From: Halomonas meridiana
GTDB taxonomy: Bacteria; Pseudomonadota; Gammaproteobacteria; Pseudomonadales; Halomonadaceae
Assembly (NCBI RefSeq): GCF_009846525.1
Contig: NZ_CP024621.1
Coordinates: 2,542,001 to 2,606,000 of the forward strand
Reading direction: 5' to 3'
Length of the DNA stretch: 64,000 nucleotides
A program made the position numbers and the translations under genes. Each line of letters opens with the position of its first letter. The stretch's first letter is position 1. Of this stretch, positions 9,160 through 18,480 are shown one piece after another. The notes under the pieces are model-generated. The model worked only from the letters and a program-made list of their open reading frames with translations, had not been told where the DNA came from and ran no database searches.

Positions 9160-9699
9160 TCAGTCGCTGACGCGCTCGTACACAACGAAGTCGTAGTTCG
9201 GCTGCCCTTCCGCTGGCTGGCCGGGTACACGCTGGACTTCTTGCCACTCGTCCATGGAAAACTCGGGGAAGTGGGCGTCGCCCTCGACCTCGATATCGAC
9301 TTCCGTGATGTAGAGACGTTGTGCAAACGGTAAAGCTTGACGATAAATCTCGCCGCCACCCATGACCATGACTTCTTCCGCCGCCTCGATGGTCGCCTGC
9401 TGATCGGCCAGCGCTAACGCAGCGGGCAGTTCGTGGCACACGCGCGTACCTTCGGCGCTAAAATGGGTATCCCGAGTGACCACGATATTGAGTCGGTTAG
9501 GCAGCGGCTTACCGATGGAAGCATAGGTTTTGCGTCCCATAACCAGCGGCTTGGCCTGTGTCATGCGTTTGAAAAACTTCAAATCTTCGGGCAAGTACCA
9601 GGGTAGCTTGCCATCGACGCCGATGACGCGATTCTTGGCCATGGCGACGATCATCGCGACGGGCACCAGCGATTCATAAGCGGTGGCTTGCTGACTCAT
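9160..9699 (-). CDS. folA: Dihydrofolate reductase
   Basis: Cytoplasmic enzyme of 179 residues reducing dihydrofolate to tetrahydrofolate with NADPH. Recognisable motifs are [21 protein letters not shown] near residue 20, with the acidic substrate-binding residue in the following helix, [17 protein letters not shown], and [11 protein letters not shown] near the C-terminal third. It overlaps the end of thyA by 4 nt, so the two enzymes of the thymidylate cycle are translationally coupled. Confidence 0.96.
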   Translation of the reverse strand: MSQQATAYESLVPVAMIVAMAKNRVIGVDGKLPWYLPEDLKFFKRMTQAKPLVMGRKTYASIGKPLPNRLNIVVTRDTHFSAEGTRVCHELPAALALADQQATIEAAEEVMVMGGGEIYRQALPFAQRLYITEVDIEVEGDAHFPEFSMDEWQEVQRVPGQPAEGQPNYDFVVYERVSD

Positions 9700-10541
9700 A
9701 CGGCTACCTTTGCTTTGATATGCGGATGTGACTCATAGCCTTCGATCTGAATATCATCGAAAGTGAAGTCGAAGAGGTTTTTGATATCGGGATTGAGCGC
9801 CAGCGTAGGTGGCGCCATGGGCGTACGGCTGAGCTGCTCTTGAGCCTGTTCGAGATGATTGCTGTACAGGTGCGCATCCCCTAGCGTGTGCACGAATTCA
9901 CCCGGTTTTAGCCCCGTGACCTGGGCCACCATGCTAAGAAGCAGCGCATAACTGGCGATATTGAAGGGCACGCCCAAGAAGATATCGGCACTGCGCTGGT
10001 ATAGCTGGCACGAGAGCCGACCGTTGGCGACGTAGAACTGAAACAGGCAGTGGCACGGAGGCAGCTTCATTTCATCGACTTGGCCGGGGTTCCATGCGGA
10101 TACGATCAACCGACGCGACTGCGGATTCGTGCGAATCTGTTCGAGCACATTGGTAATTTGATCGACACTGCCGCCGTTGGGATTTGGCCAGCTACGCCAC
10201 TGATAGCCATACACGGGCCCCAGATTGCCGTTTTCGTCGGCCCACTCGTCCCAAATACGCACGCCGTTCTCTTTAAGATACCCAATGTTGGTATCCCCTT
10301 TCAGAAACCACAAAAGCTCGTGGATGATGGAGCGCAAATGCAGCTTTTTCGTCGTCAGCAGCGGGAAGCCGCGTGAGAGGTCAAAGCGCATTTGATGCCC
10401 AAACACCGAGCGCGTCCCCGTGCCGGTGCGGTCGCCACGGTCAACGCCCTGCTCCAGCACGGTACGCATCAGATCTAGGTAAGGCTGTTCAAGCGCAGGT
10501 AACGTTGATGTCATGGCAGGCGTGGGCGTTGTTGCAGTCAC
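9696..10541 (-). CDS. thyA: Thymidylate synthase
   Basis: Enzyme of 281 residues that methylates dUMP to dTMP using methylene-tetrahydrofolate. The catalytic cysteine is C163 in [11 protein letters not shown], and the arginine motif DRTGTGTRS is near residue 37. The typical bacterial enzyme is 264 residues; the extra N-terminal stretch up to about residue 15 may mean that the true start is an internal ATG at 10514. It sits between lgt and folA, the order found in Pseudomonas-type chromosomes. Confidence 0.96.
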   Translation of the reverse strand: MTATTPTPAMTSTLPALEQPYLDLMRTVLEQGVDRGDRTGTGTRSVFGHQMRFDLSRGFPLLTTKKLHLRSIIHELLWFLKGDTNIGYLKENGVRIWDEWADENGNLGPVYGYQWRSWPNPNGGSVDQITNVLEQIRTNPQSRRLIVSAWNPGQVDEMKLPPCHCLFQFYVANGRLSCQLYQRSADIFLGVPFNIASYALLLSMVAQVTGLKPGEFVHTLGDAHLYSNHLEQAQEQLSRTPMAPPTLALNPDIKNLFDFTFDDIQIEGYESHPHIKAKVAV

Positions 10542-10623
10542 AGAAGTTCCAGATTAACAGCGAATGTGGGGCTGTATTCTAGGCCGCTGGCCGCTGATTG
10601 GCTACCAACGAGAGCGCGTCCCC

Positions 10624-10658
10624 ACCATTCACCATTTACCAATTACCAATTACCACTT
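10624..10658. repeat. Five tandem copies of a 7-bp repeat overlapping the lgt stop codon
   Basis: The units read ACCATTC, ACCATTT, ACCAATT, ACCAATT, ACCACTT with no gap. The stop codon of lgt (complement at 10650-10652) lies inside the array. Copy-number change would alter the lgt 3' end or the lgt-thyA spacer. Such short arrays often arise by replication slippage. Confidence 0.7.
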
Positions 10659-11438
10659 CGCATCCACAGACTGATGACGCGACCACGCCATGAACACCAC
10701 TCCTAATGCAATCATGGGTAACGTAAGCAGCATGCCCATGGTGACCCAGCCGAAGGCGATGAAGCCGATATGGGCATCAGGCATACGAACGAACTCGACC
10801 AAGAAGCGGAACACACCGTACCCCAGCAGGAAGAGGCCGGAGATGAAGCCACGCGAGCGCGGCTTGGCGGAAACCCACCAGAGAATGGCGAATAGCACCA
10901 CCCCCTCTAACAGCGCCTCATAGAGGGCCGAGGGATGTCGTGGTTCTGGCCCCATGCCGGGAAAGGGCATACCCCAGGGTAGCGAGGTGATGCGCCCCGG
11001 CAGCTCATGGTTGATGAAGTTACCGATACGTCCCGCCCCCAGGCCAATGGGCACGAGCGGTGCGATAAAATCGGTCAGCGCGATGAATGCCAACTGTTTG
11101 CGACGCGCGAAGAGCCAAGCAGCTAGCAGTACGCCCATCAAGCCACCGTGGAAACTCATACCACCGTCCCAAACGCGGAAGATCCAGAGCGGGTCGGCCA
11201 GCCACTGCTCTAAGCCGTAGAACAGGGCATACCCTAAGCGCCCACCGGCGACCACGCCAATGGCACAGTAGAAAAGCAGATCGCCGATATCGTCTTTGGT
11301 CAGCCCAAGCCGTGGGGCGCGTTTGCACCCTAGCCACCAAGCGGCCACGAAGCCGACGACGTACATGAGGCCGTACCAATGTACCTGCAACGGGCCGAGG
11401 GAAATCGCGACAGGATCTATCGTTGGGTAGTTGATCAT
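10650..11438 (-). CDS. lgt: Prolipoprotein diacylglyceryl transferase
   Basis: Inner-membrane enzyme of 262 residues that moves diacylglycerol from phosphatidylglycerol to the lipobox cysteine of prolipoproteins. Several hydrophobic helices are visible, with [11 protein letters not shown] near residue 20, the GGLMG motif, and the signature [14 protein letters not shown] near residue 140. The length is typical. It lies between the TauE/SafE permease and thyA; the stop codon falls within a short tandem repeat. Confidence 0.96.
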   Translation of the reverse strand: MINYPTIDPVAISLGPLQVHWYGLMYVVGFVAAWWLGCKRAPRLGLTKDDIGDLLFYCAIGVVAGGRLGYALFYGLEQWLADPLWIFRVWDGGMSFHGGLMGVLLAAWLFARRKQLAFIALTDFIAPLVPIGLGAGRIGNFINHELPGRITSLPWGMPFPGMGPEPRHPSALYEALLEGVVLFAILWWVSAKPRSRGFISGLFLLGYGVFRFLVEFVRMPDAHIGFIAFGWVTMGMLLTLPMIALGVVFMAWSRHQSVDAKW

Positions 11439-11487
11439 TCACTTTCTCTATTCGAATAAAAGAAATGCCACCACTTGCCACAGCGGG

Positions 11488-12285
11488 TTACGCCAGTATG
11501 AAGCGTAACCCCACCACGGCGAGCAGTGCAGCAAAGCAGTAACGAAGCACATGGGCGGGCAGCACGTGCGCCAAACGCACGCCGAGGCGGGCGAAGGGTA
11601 CACTGGTGACGACGATGCCAATGAACGCAGGCCACATCACGAACCCGGTAGCCCAGGGCGGCAATAAGGGGTTGCCCCAACCCACCACGACGAACGTGAC
11701 GGCCCCCACCGCCGCTATTGGTAAGCCACAGGCGGCAGAGGTTCCCACCGCTTGTGTCATGGTGGCACCACAGCGTGAAAGCCAGGGCACGGTCATCGCG
11801 CCACCGCCGATACCAAATAGCGCAGAAATGGCTCCCACCACGCCTCCCGCCACGGTCATGGCGACCTTGCCAGGGGCCAATGTGCCCGGCTTGGGCGTCA
11901 GCCCCATGAGCATTTTGGTGGCGAGCAGGAGCACGAACACGCCGAATAAGGTGCCTAGCACGGTGCCCGACAAATTACCGGCGATGAAAACGCCCGCAAT
12001 GGCCCCCAACATCAACCCGGGTAGCAGCGCTAAAAACCACGCACGATGTACGCTGCCTTTACGAAAGTGGCCTAGCGCAGAGGACGCCCCCGTCACGACA
12101 ATGGTGGCCAGCGAGGTGCCCACTGCTAGGTGCATGGTGATCTCGGGGGAAATGCCCTGTAAGCCGAAAGCAAATACCAAGACGGGCACAATGATGATGC
12201 CCCCACCCACACCGAACAAACCGGCCATGGTGCCAGCCGCGGCACCTAGCAATAAGTAACTGGCCAAAATGGCTGCAAAGGTCAT
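11488..12285 (-). CDS. TauE/SafE-family membrane transporter
   Basis: Integral membrane protein of 265 residues with about eight hydrophobic helices and two copies of the family glycine-rich motif (GLFGVGGGIIIVPVL near residue 23 and ALFGIGGGAMTVPWL near residue 155). Family members export sulfite, sulfoacetate or other organosulfur anions; the substrate here is unknown. Its start overlaps the end of the receiver-domain gene upstream by 4 nt. The same gene sits before lgt in pseudomonads. Confidence 0.88.
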   Translation of the reverse strand: MTFAAILASYLLLGAAAGTMAGLFGVGGGIIIVPVLVFAFGLQGISPEITMHLAVGTSLATIVVTGASSALGHFRKGSVHRAWFLALLPGLMLGAIAGVFIAGNLSGTVLGTLFGVFVLLLATKMLMGLTPKPGTLAPGKVAMTVAGGVVGAISALFGIGGGAMTVPWLSRCGATMTQAVGTSAACGLPIAAVGAVTFVVVGWGNPLLPPWATGFVMWPAFIGIVVTSVPFARLGVRLAHVLPAHVLRYCFAALLAVVGLRFILA

Positions 12286-13445
12286 TCGTTGGGCTTCTCC
12301 AGGGCGTTAGGCAGCCATTTTTTGATCATGCCGTGCAGGGTATCGGGCTGATAAGGTTTGGCGAGGATATCGTCGAGCCCTGCGTTCGCACAGGTGTCTT
12401 TGCCCGCGTTATCGGCATTGGCCGTCAGGGCGATCATGACGCTGCGCTTGGAGGAGTGCTGCGCTTCGTACTGTCGCCAGCGGCGGGTGGTTTCCAACCC
12501 ATCCAGGGTGGGCATGAAGATATCCATGAACACCAAGTCATAGAAAGCCGACTGCTGACGCTCCAGTGCCTGCTCGCCGCTACTGACTCCCTCTACCTGA
12601 AGCCCTTGCGACTCCAGCATTTGCCGCGCCAGCATCAGGTTTACGGGGCCATCATCGACCACCAACACCCGCGGACTTTGCTCATCAGAAATGGGTAGGT
12701 CGTAGGTATTGGCCTCGTTCACGCTCTGTTGCACGAAATTCGCCAACAGCGAGCGAATATCCGCCAGCCGCTCGCGAACGTGGGTGACGTTCTGTCGACA
12801 GGCATCGGACGCCTCGTCGGTCAGCATGGTGCCCAGATGATCGAACAGGCTGTCGGCTTCACGCTGCATGAGCGTCAGGTAGCCAGACTTTAGACGCGAC
12901 TCCTCTCGGGCGCGCTCTCTTCCCGCCATGAGGTGCTTTAGCTGCTTTTGCTGGTGGTGTAAGTCTTCCAAGAGGGCCTGATCGGACTTGGGCTGCTCAG
13001 TGGCTTCCCCAGCCACATGGCCATTTTTCTCTAACGCGCTCACCAAGCTCGCCAATTGATCGTTGGCGCGAGTCAGCCGTTTGAGCGGGCGCTCGTGGCT
13101 CTCTTCGTTCAACAACAGCGGGGCATGGGGCATCATCCCCTGTTGAAGCGTATCGATATGGCGCTCCAGCTCGTTGAGACCTTGCACGAACAGCGCGTCT
13201 TTAAACTTGGCGCGCGCTTTGATTAACATTAAAAACGCGCCGACGTTGAGGCAGCTACCCAATAGCAGCGTCAGCGTGAGCCACAGCGTGGTGGTCCATG
13301 ACGCTTGACCCGGTGACATCAGCCAAATCACGGCCCCCACCGACACGCACAGCAACACCAATGCGGCTTGAACAAGAAGCAGGGGCCATAACACCGGCCA
13401 AATGACGGCATTCCAGAAGTGCTCTCGCTGATAGCGTTGCATCAT
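12282..13445 (-). CDS. Membrane-anchored receiver-domain protein with degenerate histidine-kinase core
   Basis: Protein of 387 residues. Two transmembrane helices lie near residues 14-43 and 52-76, followed by a helical segment (85-240) and a complete response-regulator receiver domain (258-380) with acidic pair D264/D265, phospho-acceptor D308 in FMDIFMP, and the Thr and Lys of ALTAN and AKPYQP. The segment LKSGYLTLMQREADSL at 185-200 aligns by eye with the H-box of BarA-like hybrid kinases, but the His position is R195 and no ATPase N, G1 or G2 box follows. It therefore looks like a hybrid sensor kinase that lost its kinase domains. The phosphodonor is unknown. Confidence 0.75.
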   Translation of the reverse strand: MMQRYQREHFWNAVIWPVLWPLLLVQAALVLLCVSVGAVIWLMSPGQASWTTTLWLTLTLLLGSCLNVGAFLMLIKARAKFKDALFVQGLNELERHIDTLQQGMMPHAPLLLNEESHERPLKRLTRANDQLASLVSALEKNGHVAGEATEQPKSDQALLEDLHHQQKQLKHLMAGRERAREESRLKSGYLTLMQREADSLFDHLGTMLTDEASDACRQNVTHVRERLADIRSLLANFVQQSVNEANTYDLPISDEQSPRVLVVDDGPVNLMLARQMLESQGLQVEGVSSGEQALERQQSAFYDLVFMDIFMPTLDGLETTRRWRQYEAQHSSKRSVMIALTANADNAGKDTCANAGLDDILAKPYQPDTLHGMIKKWLPNALEKPNE

Positions 13446-13613
13446 TCTCGACTTCCTAGTTGGCAGAAGGCAGCATGCCCCTTACGTGTAGGTGGTTCAC
13501 GTGGATGACCCGCGTTTCACTGCTAAGTGTACGTCGACACCGCACCCCTGTCATGCCACGCGCTCCCACCACTTCAACCAGGCGGCACGACGACTGCCGA
13601 TCAAGGGCTATGT

Positions 13614-14390
13614 ATGTGTTTAATGACCTTTCATTGGGCGCCCGGTAGCGCGACTCCGCTCCGCTTAGCAGGCAATCGCGATGAGTTTCATGCGCGCGCC
13701 ACGGCTCCGCTAAGCGCTTGGCAGGACCTCCCTCTATGCGGAGGCCGCGATTTGGAGGCGGGGGGTACGTGGCTGGCAGCCAATCGGCGTGGCGTGATAG
13801 CAGCGCTCACCAACGTCCGCGACACGCGCTTGAAGACGCCCGACAGCGCTCCCAGCCGGGGCGAATTAGTTGCGGGCGTGCTCACCGCCGACGATCCGGC
13901 AGAGTGGCTCAAGGCGCTGGCTGGTCACCATGCCGAGCGCTACGCAGGCTTCAATTTACTGGTCGCCACGACCCGCCACTGCTGGCACCTGCATCGAGGT
14001 TACGAGGGCGTGTCGCTGTCGCAAGTTGCCCCTGGGGTTCATGGGCTTTCGAATGCTAGCTTGAACACGCCATGGCCTAAGCTCGAGGCCGTGCGGCAGG
14101 CGCTTGCAGGGAACGAGGCGCGTCACTGGCGGCGTCACACCGGTCACGCACTACACGATCCTGCTTTGGCCGAGCCAGCTCTCTTACCAGATACCGGCGT
14201 TGGGCTCGCACTCGAACACCAGCTGTCGGCGGCGTTCATCGTGGGCGAGCAGTATGGTACGCGCGCCACCACATGGCTGACGCTGAACGCCCTGGGCAAT
14301 GCCACTCTCACCGAGCAGCGCTTTGGACCGCTCGGCCGCTTTCTGGGCGATACCACATTGACGGCCTTGAACGAGCGAGCCGTGCCCTAA
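13614..14390 (+). CDS. NRDE/TANGO2-family protein
   Basis: Protein of 258 residues starting MCLMTF, with the AGNRDE motif that names the family near residue 19 and a conserved second-position cysteine. A LCGGRDLEAGGTWLA stretch and LTNVRD follow, all typical. Family members are proposed to act in haem or lipid handling; the biochemical role is unsettled. The ATG at 13614 is preceded by CAAGGG, and the conserved MC start argues against the longer open frame from 13527. It is divergent from the receiver gene and its stop codon overlaps that of ptsP tail to tail. Confidence 0.83.
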   Translation: MCLMTFHWAPGSATPLRLAGNRDEFHARATAPLSAWQDLPLCGGRDLEAGGTWLAANRRGVIAALTNVRDTRLKTPDSAPSRGELVAGVLTADDPAEWLKALAGHHAERYAGFNLLVATTRHCWHLHRGYEGVSLSQVAPGVHGLSNASLNTPWPKLEAVRQALAGNEARHWRRHTGHALHDPALAEPALLPDTGVGLALEHQLSAAFIVGEQYGTRATTWLTLNALGNATLTEQRFGPLGRFLGDTTLTALNERAVP

Positions 14391-16666
14391 TCCCGAGGAG
14401 GCAACAGATGCGACAGCTGCCACTCATCCAGTCGTTTATTCAGATGCTCGTGGACTCGGGCAGGCGTATCTAGCTGCATGATCTCTTTCAGCAGCGTTTG
14501 CGCATCCGTCAGGGAGACCCGACGAATTGCGGCACGCACTTTTGGCAGGCTGGGGGCGTTCATGGAGAGGCTGGTGAAGCCCATGGCCATCAAGAGCAGT
14601 GCACCCGCCGGGTCACCCGCTAGTTCACCACACAGCGATATGGGTTTGTCGAGCCGTTTGGCATCTTGGGCGAGTTCTTGCAGCGCCCCCAGCAGCGCTG
14701 GGTGAAGCGCATCGTACAAGCTGGAGACGCGTGGGTTGTTACGGTCGACCGCCAGCAGGTACTGCGTTAAATCGTTACTCCCCACCGAGAAGAAATCGAC
14801 ACGCTTGGCCAGCGCGTCCATCTGGTAGATGGTGGCCGGGACCTCGATCATCACGCCCACTTTGGGGCGCTCGACGCTAATGCCCTCCTCGCCCAACTCC
14901 AAGATAGCTCGGTCGAGGAGACGAATGGCTTCATCCACTTCCTCGACGTTGGTGATCATGGGGAACAGGACATAGAGATTGCCCAAATCGTGAGACGCTT
15001 TGAGCATGGCGCGTAGCTGCACCATCAGTACTTCGGGGTGATCCAGGGTTACCCGCATGCCCCGCCAGCCCAGGAACGGGTTGGCTTCCTCGATGGGAAA
15101 GTAGGGCAAGTCTTTGTCGCCACCGATATCCAGCGTACGCATCACGACAGGCAGAGGCGCAAAGCCCTCCAACTGCTCGCGGTACATACGCATTTGCTCT
15201 TTCTCACCGGGGAAGCGCTCGGTGATCATGAACGGCACTTCGGTGCGGTAGAGCCCTACTCCCCCAATCCGGCTCTTGAGCAGTGCAGAGGCGTCCACTG
15301 CCAATCCGGTGTTCACCATCAGCGGCATCTCATGGCCGTCGGGGGTTTCGCTGGGGAGGTCTTGCTCGTGCTCCAGTACTTCGCTGAGCACTTTCTCTTC
15401 GGCAATCAAGCTGGCGTAGCGGGTTTGCAGCTCGGCAGCGGGGCGAACGAACAAGCGCCCCCGATGCCCATCGAGCACCACGGGCGCGCCATTAAGACGC
15501 GGCAGCGGCAAATCGACCATGCCCAATACGGTGGGAATACCCATGGCACGGGCCACGATCGCCACGTGAGACGTACTAGAGCCGCGAACTGAGACGAGGC
15601 CTTTGAGCTTGTCGCGGGGTACTTCCCCCAGCATGGCCACACTGATTTCATCACCGACCAGGATGGCATTATCCGGATAGGTTTCCGGCGTGGAGGGCGT
15701 ATCCTCCTGCAGGTGCGCCAGCACGCGGCGGCCCAGGTCACGGATATCTGCCGCCCGCTCGCGCAGGTAGTCGTCATCGACGCGTTCAAGATACTGCACA
15801 TGGCGGCGGACGACATCGGCGAGCGCCCCCGGCGCCCACTGCCCTTCACGAATACGCTTCTCTACCTCTTCGGAGAGCGCGGCTTCGCCCAGCATTTGCT
15901 GGTATACGTCAAACAGCGCCAGCTCCTGGGAGGAGATCCGGTTGACCAAGCGCTCCGCTGCCGCACGAATTTCATCGCGGGTTTTGCCGATGGCCTCTTT
16001 TAGGCGAGCAATTTCGTACTCTTGATCGCTGGGAATCAGGTCAGGAACGCTGTTAAGGTCGGCAGGCGGTGTGATTACCACGGCTTCGCCCATGGCCATA
16101 CCGGGTGACGCCGCGACACCTTTGAACATGGCTTGCCCGCCGGGCAGCGCCGGGCGCGACAGGTTGCCCGTGGCTAACGCATGTGCCAGCACACCCGCCA
16201 GTTGGGCGGCCATGGTCACCAAAAAGGCTTCGTCTTCATCGTCGTAGCGACGCTTTTCCGCCTGTTGAACCACCAGCACGCCGAGCATGTGGCGCTGGTG
16301 GATGATGGGCACGCCTAGAAAGCTGGAGTAGCGCTCCTCACCGGTGGCTTCGAAGTAACGGAAATGGGAGTGCGATTGGGCATCTTCCAGGTTGAGCGGT
16401 TCGCTTCGCTTGGCAACCAGGCCCACCAAACCCTCGCCCAAAGGAAGTACCACACGCCCAACCGCTTGGGTACGCAAGCCGATGGTTTCCATGAGCACGA
16501 GCGACTCCAGCTCTTTATCGTAGAGATAAAAGGAGCACACATCGGTCTGCATGGCTTTGCGTATGCGGCGAACCATGGTCGACAGCGCGGCGTCGAGGTT
16601 TCGTGCGCCATTCACTTCTTGAATAACGCGTCGCAGCACCTCAAGCATGGACGTTTTACTATTCAC
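14387..16666 (-). CDS. ptsP: PtsP, enzyme I of the nitrogen phosphotransferase system
   Basis: Cytoplasmic protein of 759 residues that takes phosphate from PEP and passes it to NPr and EIIA-Ntr. The order is an N-terminal GAF domain (about 18-165), EI N-terminal domain (about 180-300), phosphohistidine domain with H367 in GSSTSHVAIVAR, and a C-terminal PEP-binding barrel with RTEVPFM and GSNDLTQYLLAVDR. Length and GAF domain distinguish it from sugar-PTS enzyme I. It lies downstream of rppH, an arrangement conserved in gammaproteobacteria. It may connect nitrogen and carbon status with the sigma54-type promoters found elsewhere in this window (inference). Confidence 0.95.
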   Translation of the reverse strand: MNSKTSMLEVLRRVIQEVNGARNLDAALSTMVRRIRKAMQTDVCSFYLYDKELESLVLMETIGLRTQAVGRVVLPLGEGLVGLVAKRSEPLNLEDAQSHSHFRYFEATGEERYSSFLGVPIIHQRHMLGVLVVQQAEKRRYDDEDEAFLVTMAAQLAGVLAHALATGNLSRPALPGGQAMFKGVAASPGMAMGEAVVITPPADLNSVPDLIPSDQEYEIARLKEAIGKTRDEIRAAAERLVNRISSQELALFDVYQQMLGEAALSEEVEKRIREGQWAPGALADVVRRHVQYLERVDDDYLRERAADIRDLGRRVLAHLQEDTPSTPETYPDNAILVGDEISVAMLGEVPRDKLKGLVSVRGSSTSHVAIVARAMGIPTVLGMVDLPLPRLNGAPVVLDGHRGRLFVRPAAELQTRYASLIAEEKVLSEVLEHEQDLPSETPDGHEMPLMVNTGLAVDASALLKSRIGGVGLYRTEVPFMITERFPGEKEQMRMYREQLEGFAPLPVVMRTLDIGGDKDLPYFPIEEANPFLGWRGMRVTLDHPEVLMVQLRAMLKASHDLGNLYVLFPMITNVEEVDEAIRLLDRAILELGEEGISVERPKVGVMIEVPATIYQMDALAKRVDFFSVGSNDLTQYLLAVDRNNPRVSSLYDALHPALLGALQELAQDAKRLDKPISLCGELAGDPAGALLLMAMGFTSLSMNAPSLPKVRAAIRRVSLTDAQTLLKEIMQLDTPARVHEHLNKRLDEWQLSHLLPPRD

Positions 16667-16734
16667 TATTATCTGCCTCGCTGAGGGATTGTCCGGCTGG
16701 CTACCACTGCACTTACCCTGCAGTGATACGCGCG

Positions 16735-17244
16735 TTATCCTTCGTCATCTTGTGCCAAGCGCTGCACGCGCGGAGAAAGCTCCCTGAGTGCGCGCCGATA
16801 AACCTCGCGTTTGAACGGCACTACTTGCCCAAGCGGGTACCAGTAGCTCACCCATCGCCAACCGTCGAATTCCGGCTTGGGCGTGGCCGTCATACAGATC
16901 CGGTTTTCTTGGCAACGAATTTTGAGTAAAAACCACTTCTGCTTCTGGCCGATACAGACCGGCCGTGAGTGGGTACGAATCATGCGTCGTGGCAGACGGT
17001 AGCGCAGCCAGCCCCGGGTGCAGGCGACAATATCAACATCGTCGGCGGTTAAGCCGATCTCTTCGTGAAGTTCACGAAAAAGCGCTTGTTGTGGAGTCTC
17101 GCTTGCTTTGATGCCTCCCTGGGGAAACTGCCACGCATTTTGCCCTACACGACGCGCCCAAAGCAGCTGCCCCTGGCTATTGGCAATGATGATGCCAACA
17201 TTGGGGCGAAAGCCGTCAGCGTCGATCACGGACATCACCTTCAT
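16735..17244 (-). CDS. rppH: RNA 5'-pyrophosphohydrolase
   Basis: Nudix hydrolase of 169 residues that converts 5'-triphosphate ends of RNA to monophosphate and so starts mRNA decay. The Nudix box [20 protein letters not shown] is at residues 43-62, just after QNAWQFPQ, and [13 protein letters not shown] is at the start. The length is normal. An internal ATG at 17235 (MSVIDADGF) is an alternative start. It is followed by ptsP after 68 bp and is divergent from the HAD phosphatase gene. Confidence 0.95.
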   Translation of the reverse strand: MKVMSVIDADGFRPNVGIIIANSQGQLLWARRVGQNAWQFPQGGIKASETPQQALFRELHEEIGLTADDVDIVACTRGWLRYRLPRRMIRTHSRPVCIGQKQKWFLLKIRCQENRICMTATPKPEFDGWRWVSYWYPLGQVVPFKREVYRRALRELSPRVQRLAQDDEG

Positions 17245-17405
17245 AAATTTTCAGTTGTCCCCATTTTTCCACAAGGGAGACAACCGTATCAATACAATAT
17301 AACGCTAAGTGGTTAAACCTAGGTGACTCTGCGATAATCCGGCGCTTTGTGTCCCACGACCAACGTCCACTATTCACCACCAACCGTAACCATAAGGGGA
17401 GCGCC

Positions 17406-18062
17406 GTGAGTCTGGCCATTTTCGATTTGGACAATACGCTGCTATCCATCGACAGCGATCACGCCTGGGGAGAGTTCTTGCTTGAACAGGGGGCGGTGGA
17501 CCCCGTGGCGTACCGCGAAGCCAACGAACGTTTCATGGCTGATTACAATGCGGGCACGCTGGACATGGCGGCGTTTTTGGAAATGGCGCTCAAGCCGTTG
17601 GCCGATAACAGCCCCGAACAGCTAGTGGCGTGGCACCAGCAGTTCATGGCCAGCAAGATCGAGCCGCACATTCTACCCAAAGCCGAAGAGCTGCTGGCTC
17701 GGCACCGTACCAAAGGCGATACGCTGCTGATCATTACCGCCACCAACCGTTTCATCACCGGCCCCATCGCCGAGCGCCTGGGCGTAGATGATTTAATCGC
17801 CGTAGAACCCGAAATGATCGACGGCCGCTATACCGGACGTGTCGATGGCGTACCCAGCTACCGCGAAGGCAAAGTCACTCGTTTACAAGCGTGGCTGGAA
17901 GCCCAAGACCTCACGATGGACGGCGCGTGGTTCTACAGCGACTCCCACAACGACCTCCCGCTGTTGGAAAAAGTCGAGCACCCCGTCGCCGTCGACCCCG
18001 ACGACACCCTACGCCAAGTGGCTGAAGAGCGAAACTGGCGAATTATGAGCCTGCGGGATTAA
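17406..18062 (+). CDS. HAD-superfamily (IB) phosphatase, SerB-like
   Basis: Protein of 218 residues with HAD motif I in AIFDLDNTLL (D7 and D9), motif II in LLIITATNRF, the conserved Lys in REGKVTRL, and motif IV in YSDSHNDLPLL. The long helical cap after motif I is typical of subfamily IB, which includes phosphoserine phosphatase and similar enzymes; the substrate is not predictable. The start is a GTG at 17406, chosen because AAGGGGAG precedes it and motif I then falls at the usual distance. A neighbouring HAD gene next to rppH is also seen in Pseudomonas. Confidence 0.85.
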   Translation: MSLAIFDLDNTLLSIDSDHAWGEFLLEQGAVDPVAYREANERFMADYNAGTLDMAAFLEMALKPLADNSPEQLVAWHQQFMASKIEPHILPKAEELLARHRTKGDTLLIITATNRFITGPIAERLGVDDLIAVEPEMIDGRYTGRVDGVPSYREGKVTRLQAWLEAQDLTMDGAWFYSDSHNDLPLLEKVEHPVAVDPDDTLRQVAEERNWRIMSLRD

Positions 18063-18410
18063 GGTAAGTGTCACGCATTTCTTGAGATGGCGACAGCCGC
18101 CTCGATATTACCGCCGTAATTCATCCAACCTAATGCCACCATCGGCACCCCTAGCGGGGTGCTTCGCGGGTGCGCTCCGCTTACCACGCGCTACAAGGTG
18201 CCCACCGTCAGTACGTGACACTCCGTAGCGCGGCGTAACGAATCTTGCGAGGTAACGAGCAAATGAGGCACCCGCGAAGGCGGCGATTAGCCGCCCGGAT
18301 GGAGCCACCATGAACCATCAAATCTTGGTGACTCCATCGTCCCCCCTAACGTGGTGCTTCGCGGGTGTGCTCCGCTTACGCCGCGCGACAGGATGAGTGA
18401 ATAGATACAA
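18063..18410. repeat. Gene-free interval with REP-like repeats
   Basis: The interval between the HAD gene and the mdh terminator holds two direct copies of a 27-nt GC-rich unit (18157-18183 and 18353-18379, both starting GGTGCTTCGCGGGTG and differing at one position) and a shorter inverted copy (GCACCCGCGAAG, 18268-18279). A further imperfect stem-loop (TGGAG..CACCA / TGGTG..CTCCA, 18300-18336) lies between. The pattern resembles REP/BIME intergenic elements. I see no convincing coding sequence. Confidence 0.6.
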
Positions 18411-18440
18411 AAAACCCCGCAAGACATCTTGCGGGGTTTT
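18411..18440. terminator. Strong bidirectional terminator downstream of mdh
   Basis: A perfect 14-bp stem (AAAACCCCGCAAGA / TCTTGCGGGGTTTT) has a 2-nt centre, with A and T runs built into the ends so that it works in both directions. It ends mdh on the minus strand and could also stop readthrough from the HAD gene. Confidence 0.92.
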
Positions 18441-18480
18441 GCGTGACTAACCGCTTGTTAAAAGCGCTTAGCAGGCGCGC

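Noticed and set aside
18108..18311. 67-codon open frame in the HAD-mdh gap
   Set aside because: Lies within the repeat region, no start signal, composition follows the repeats.
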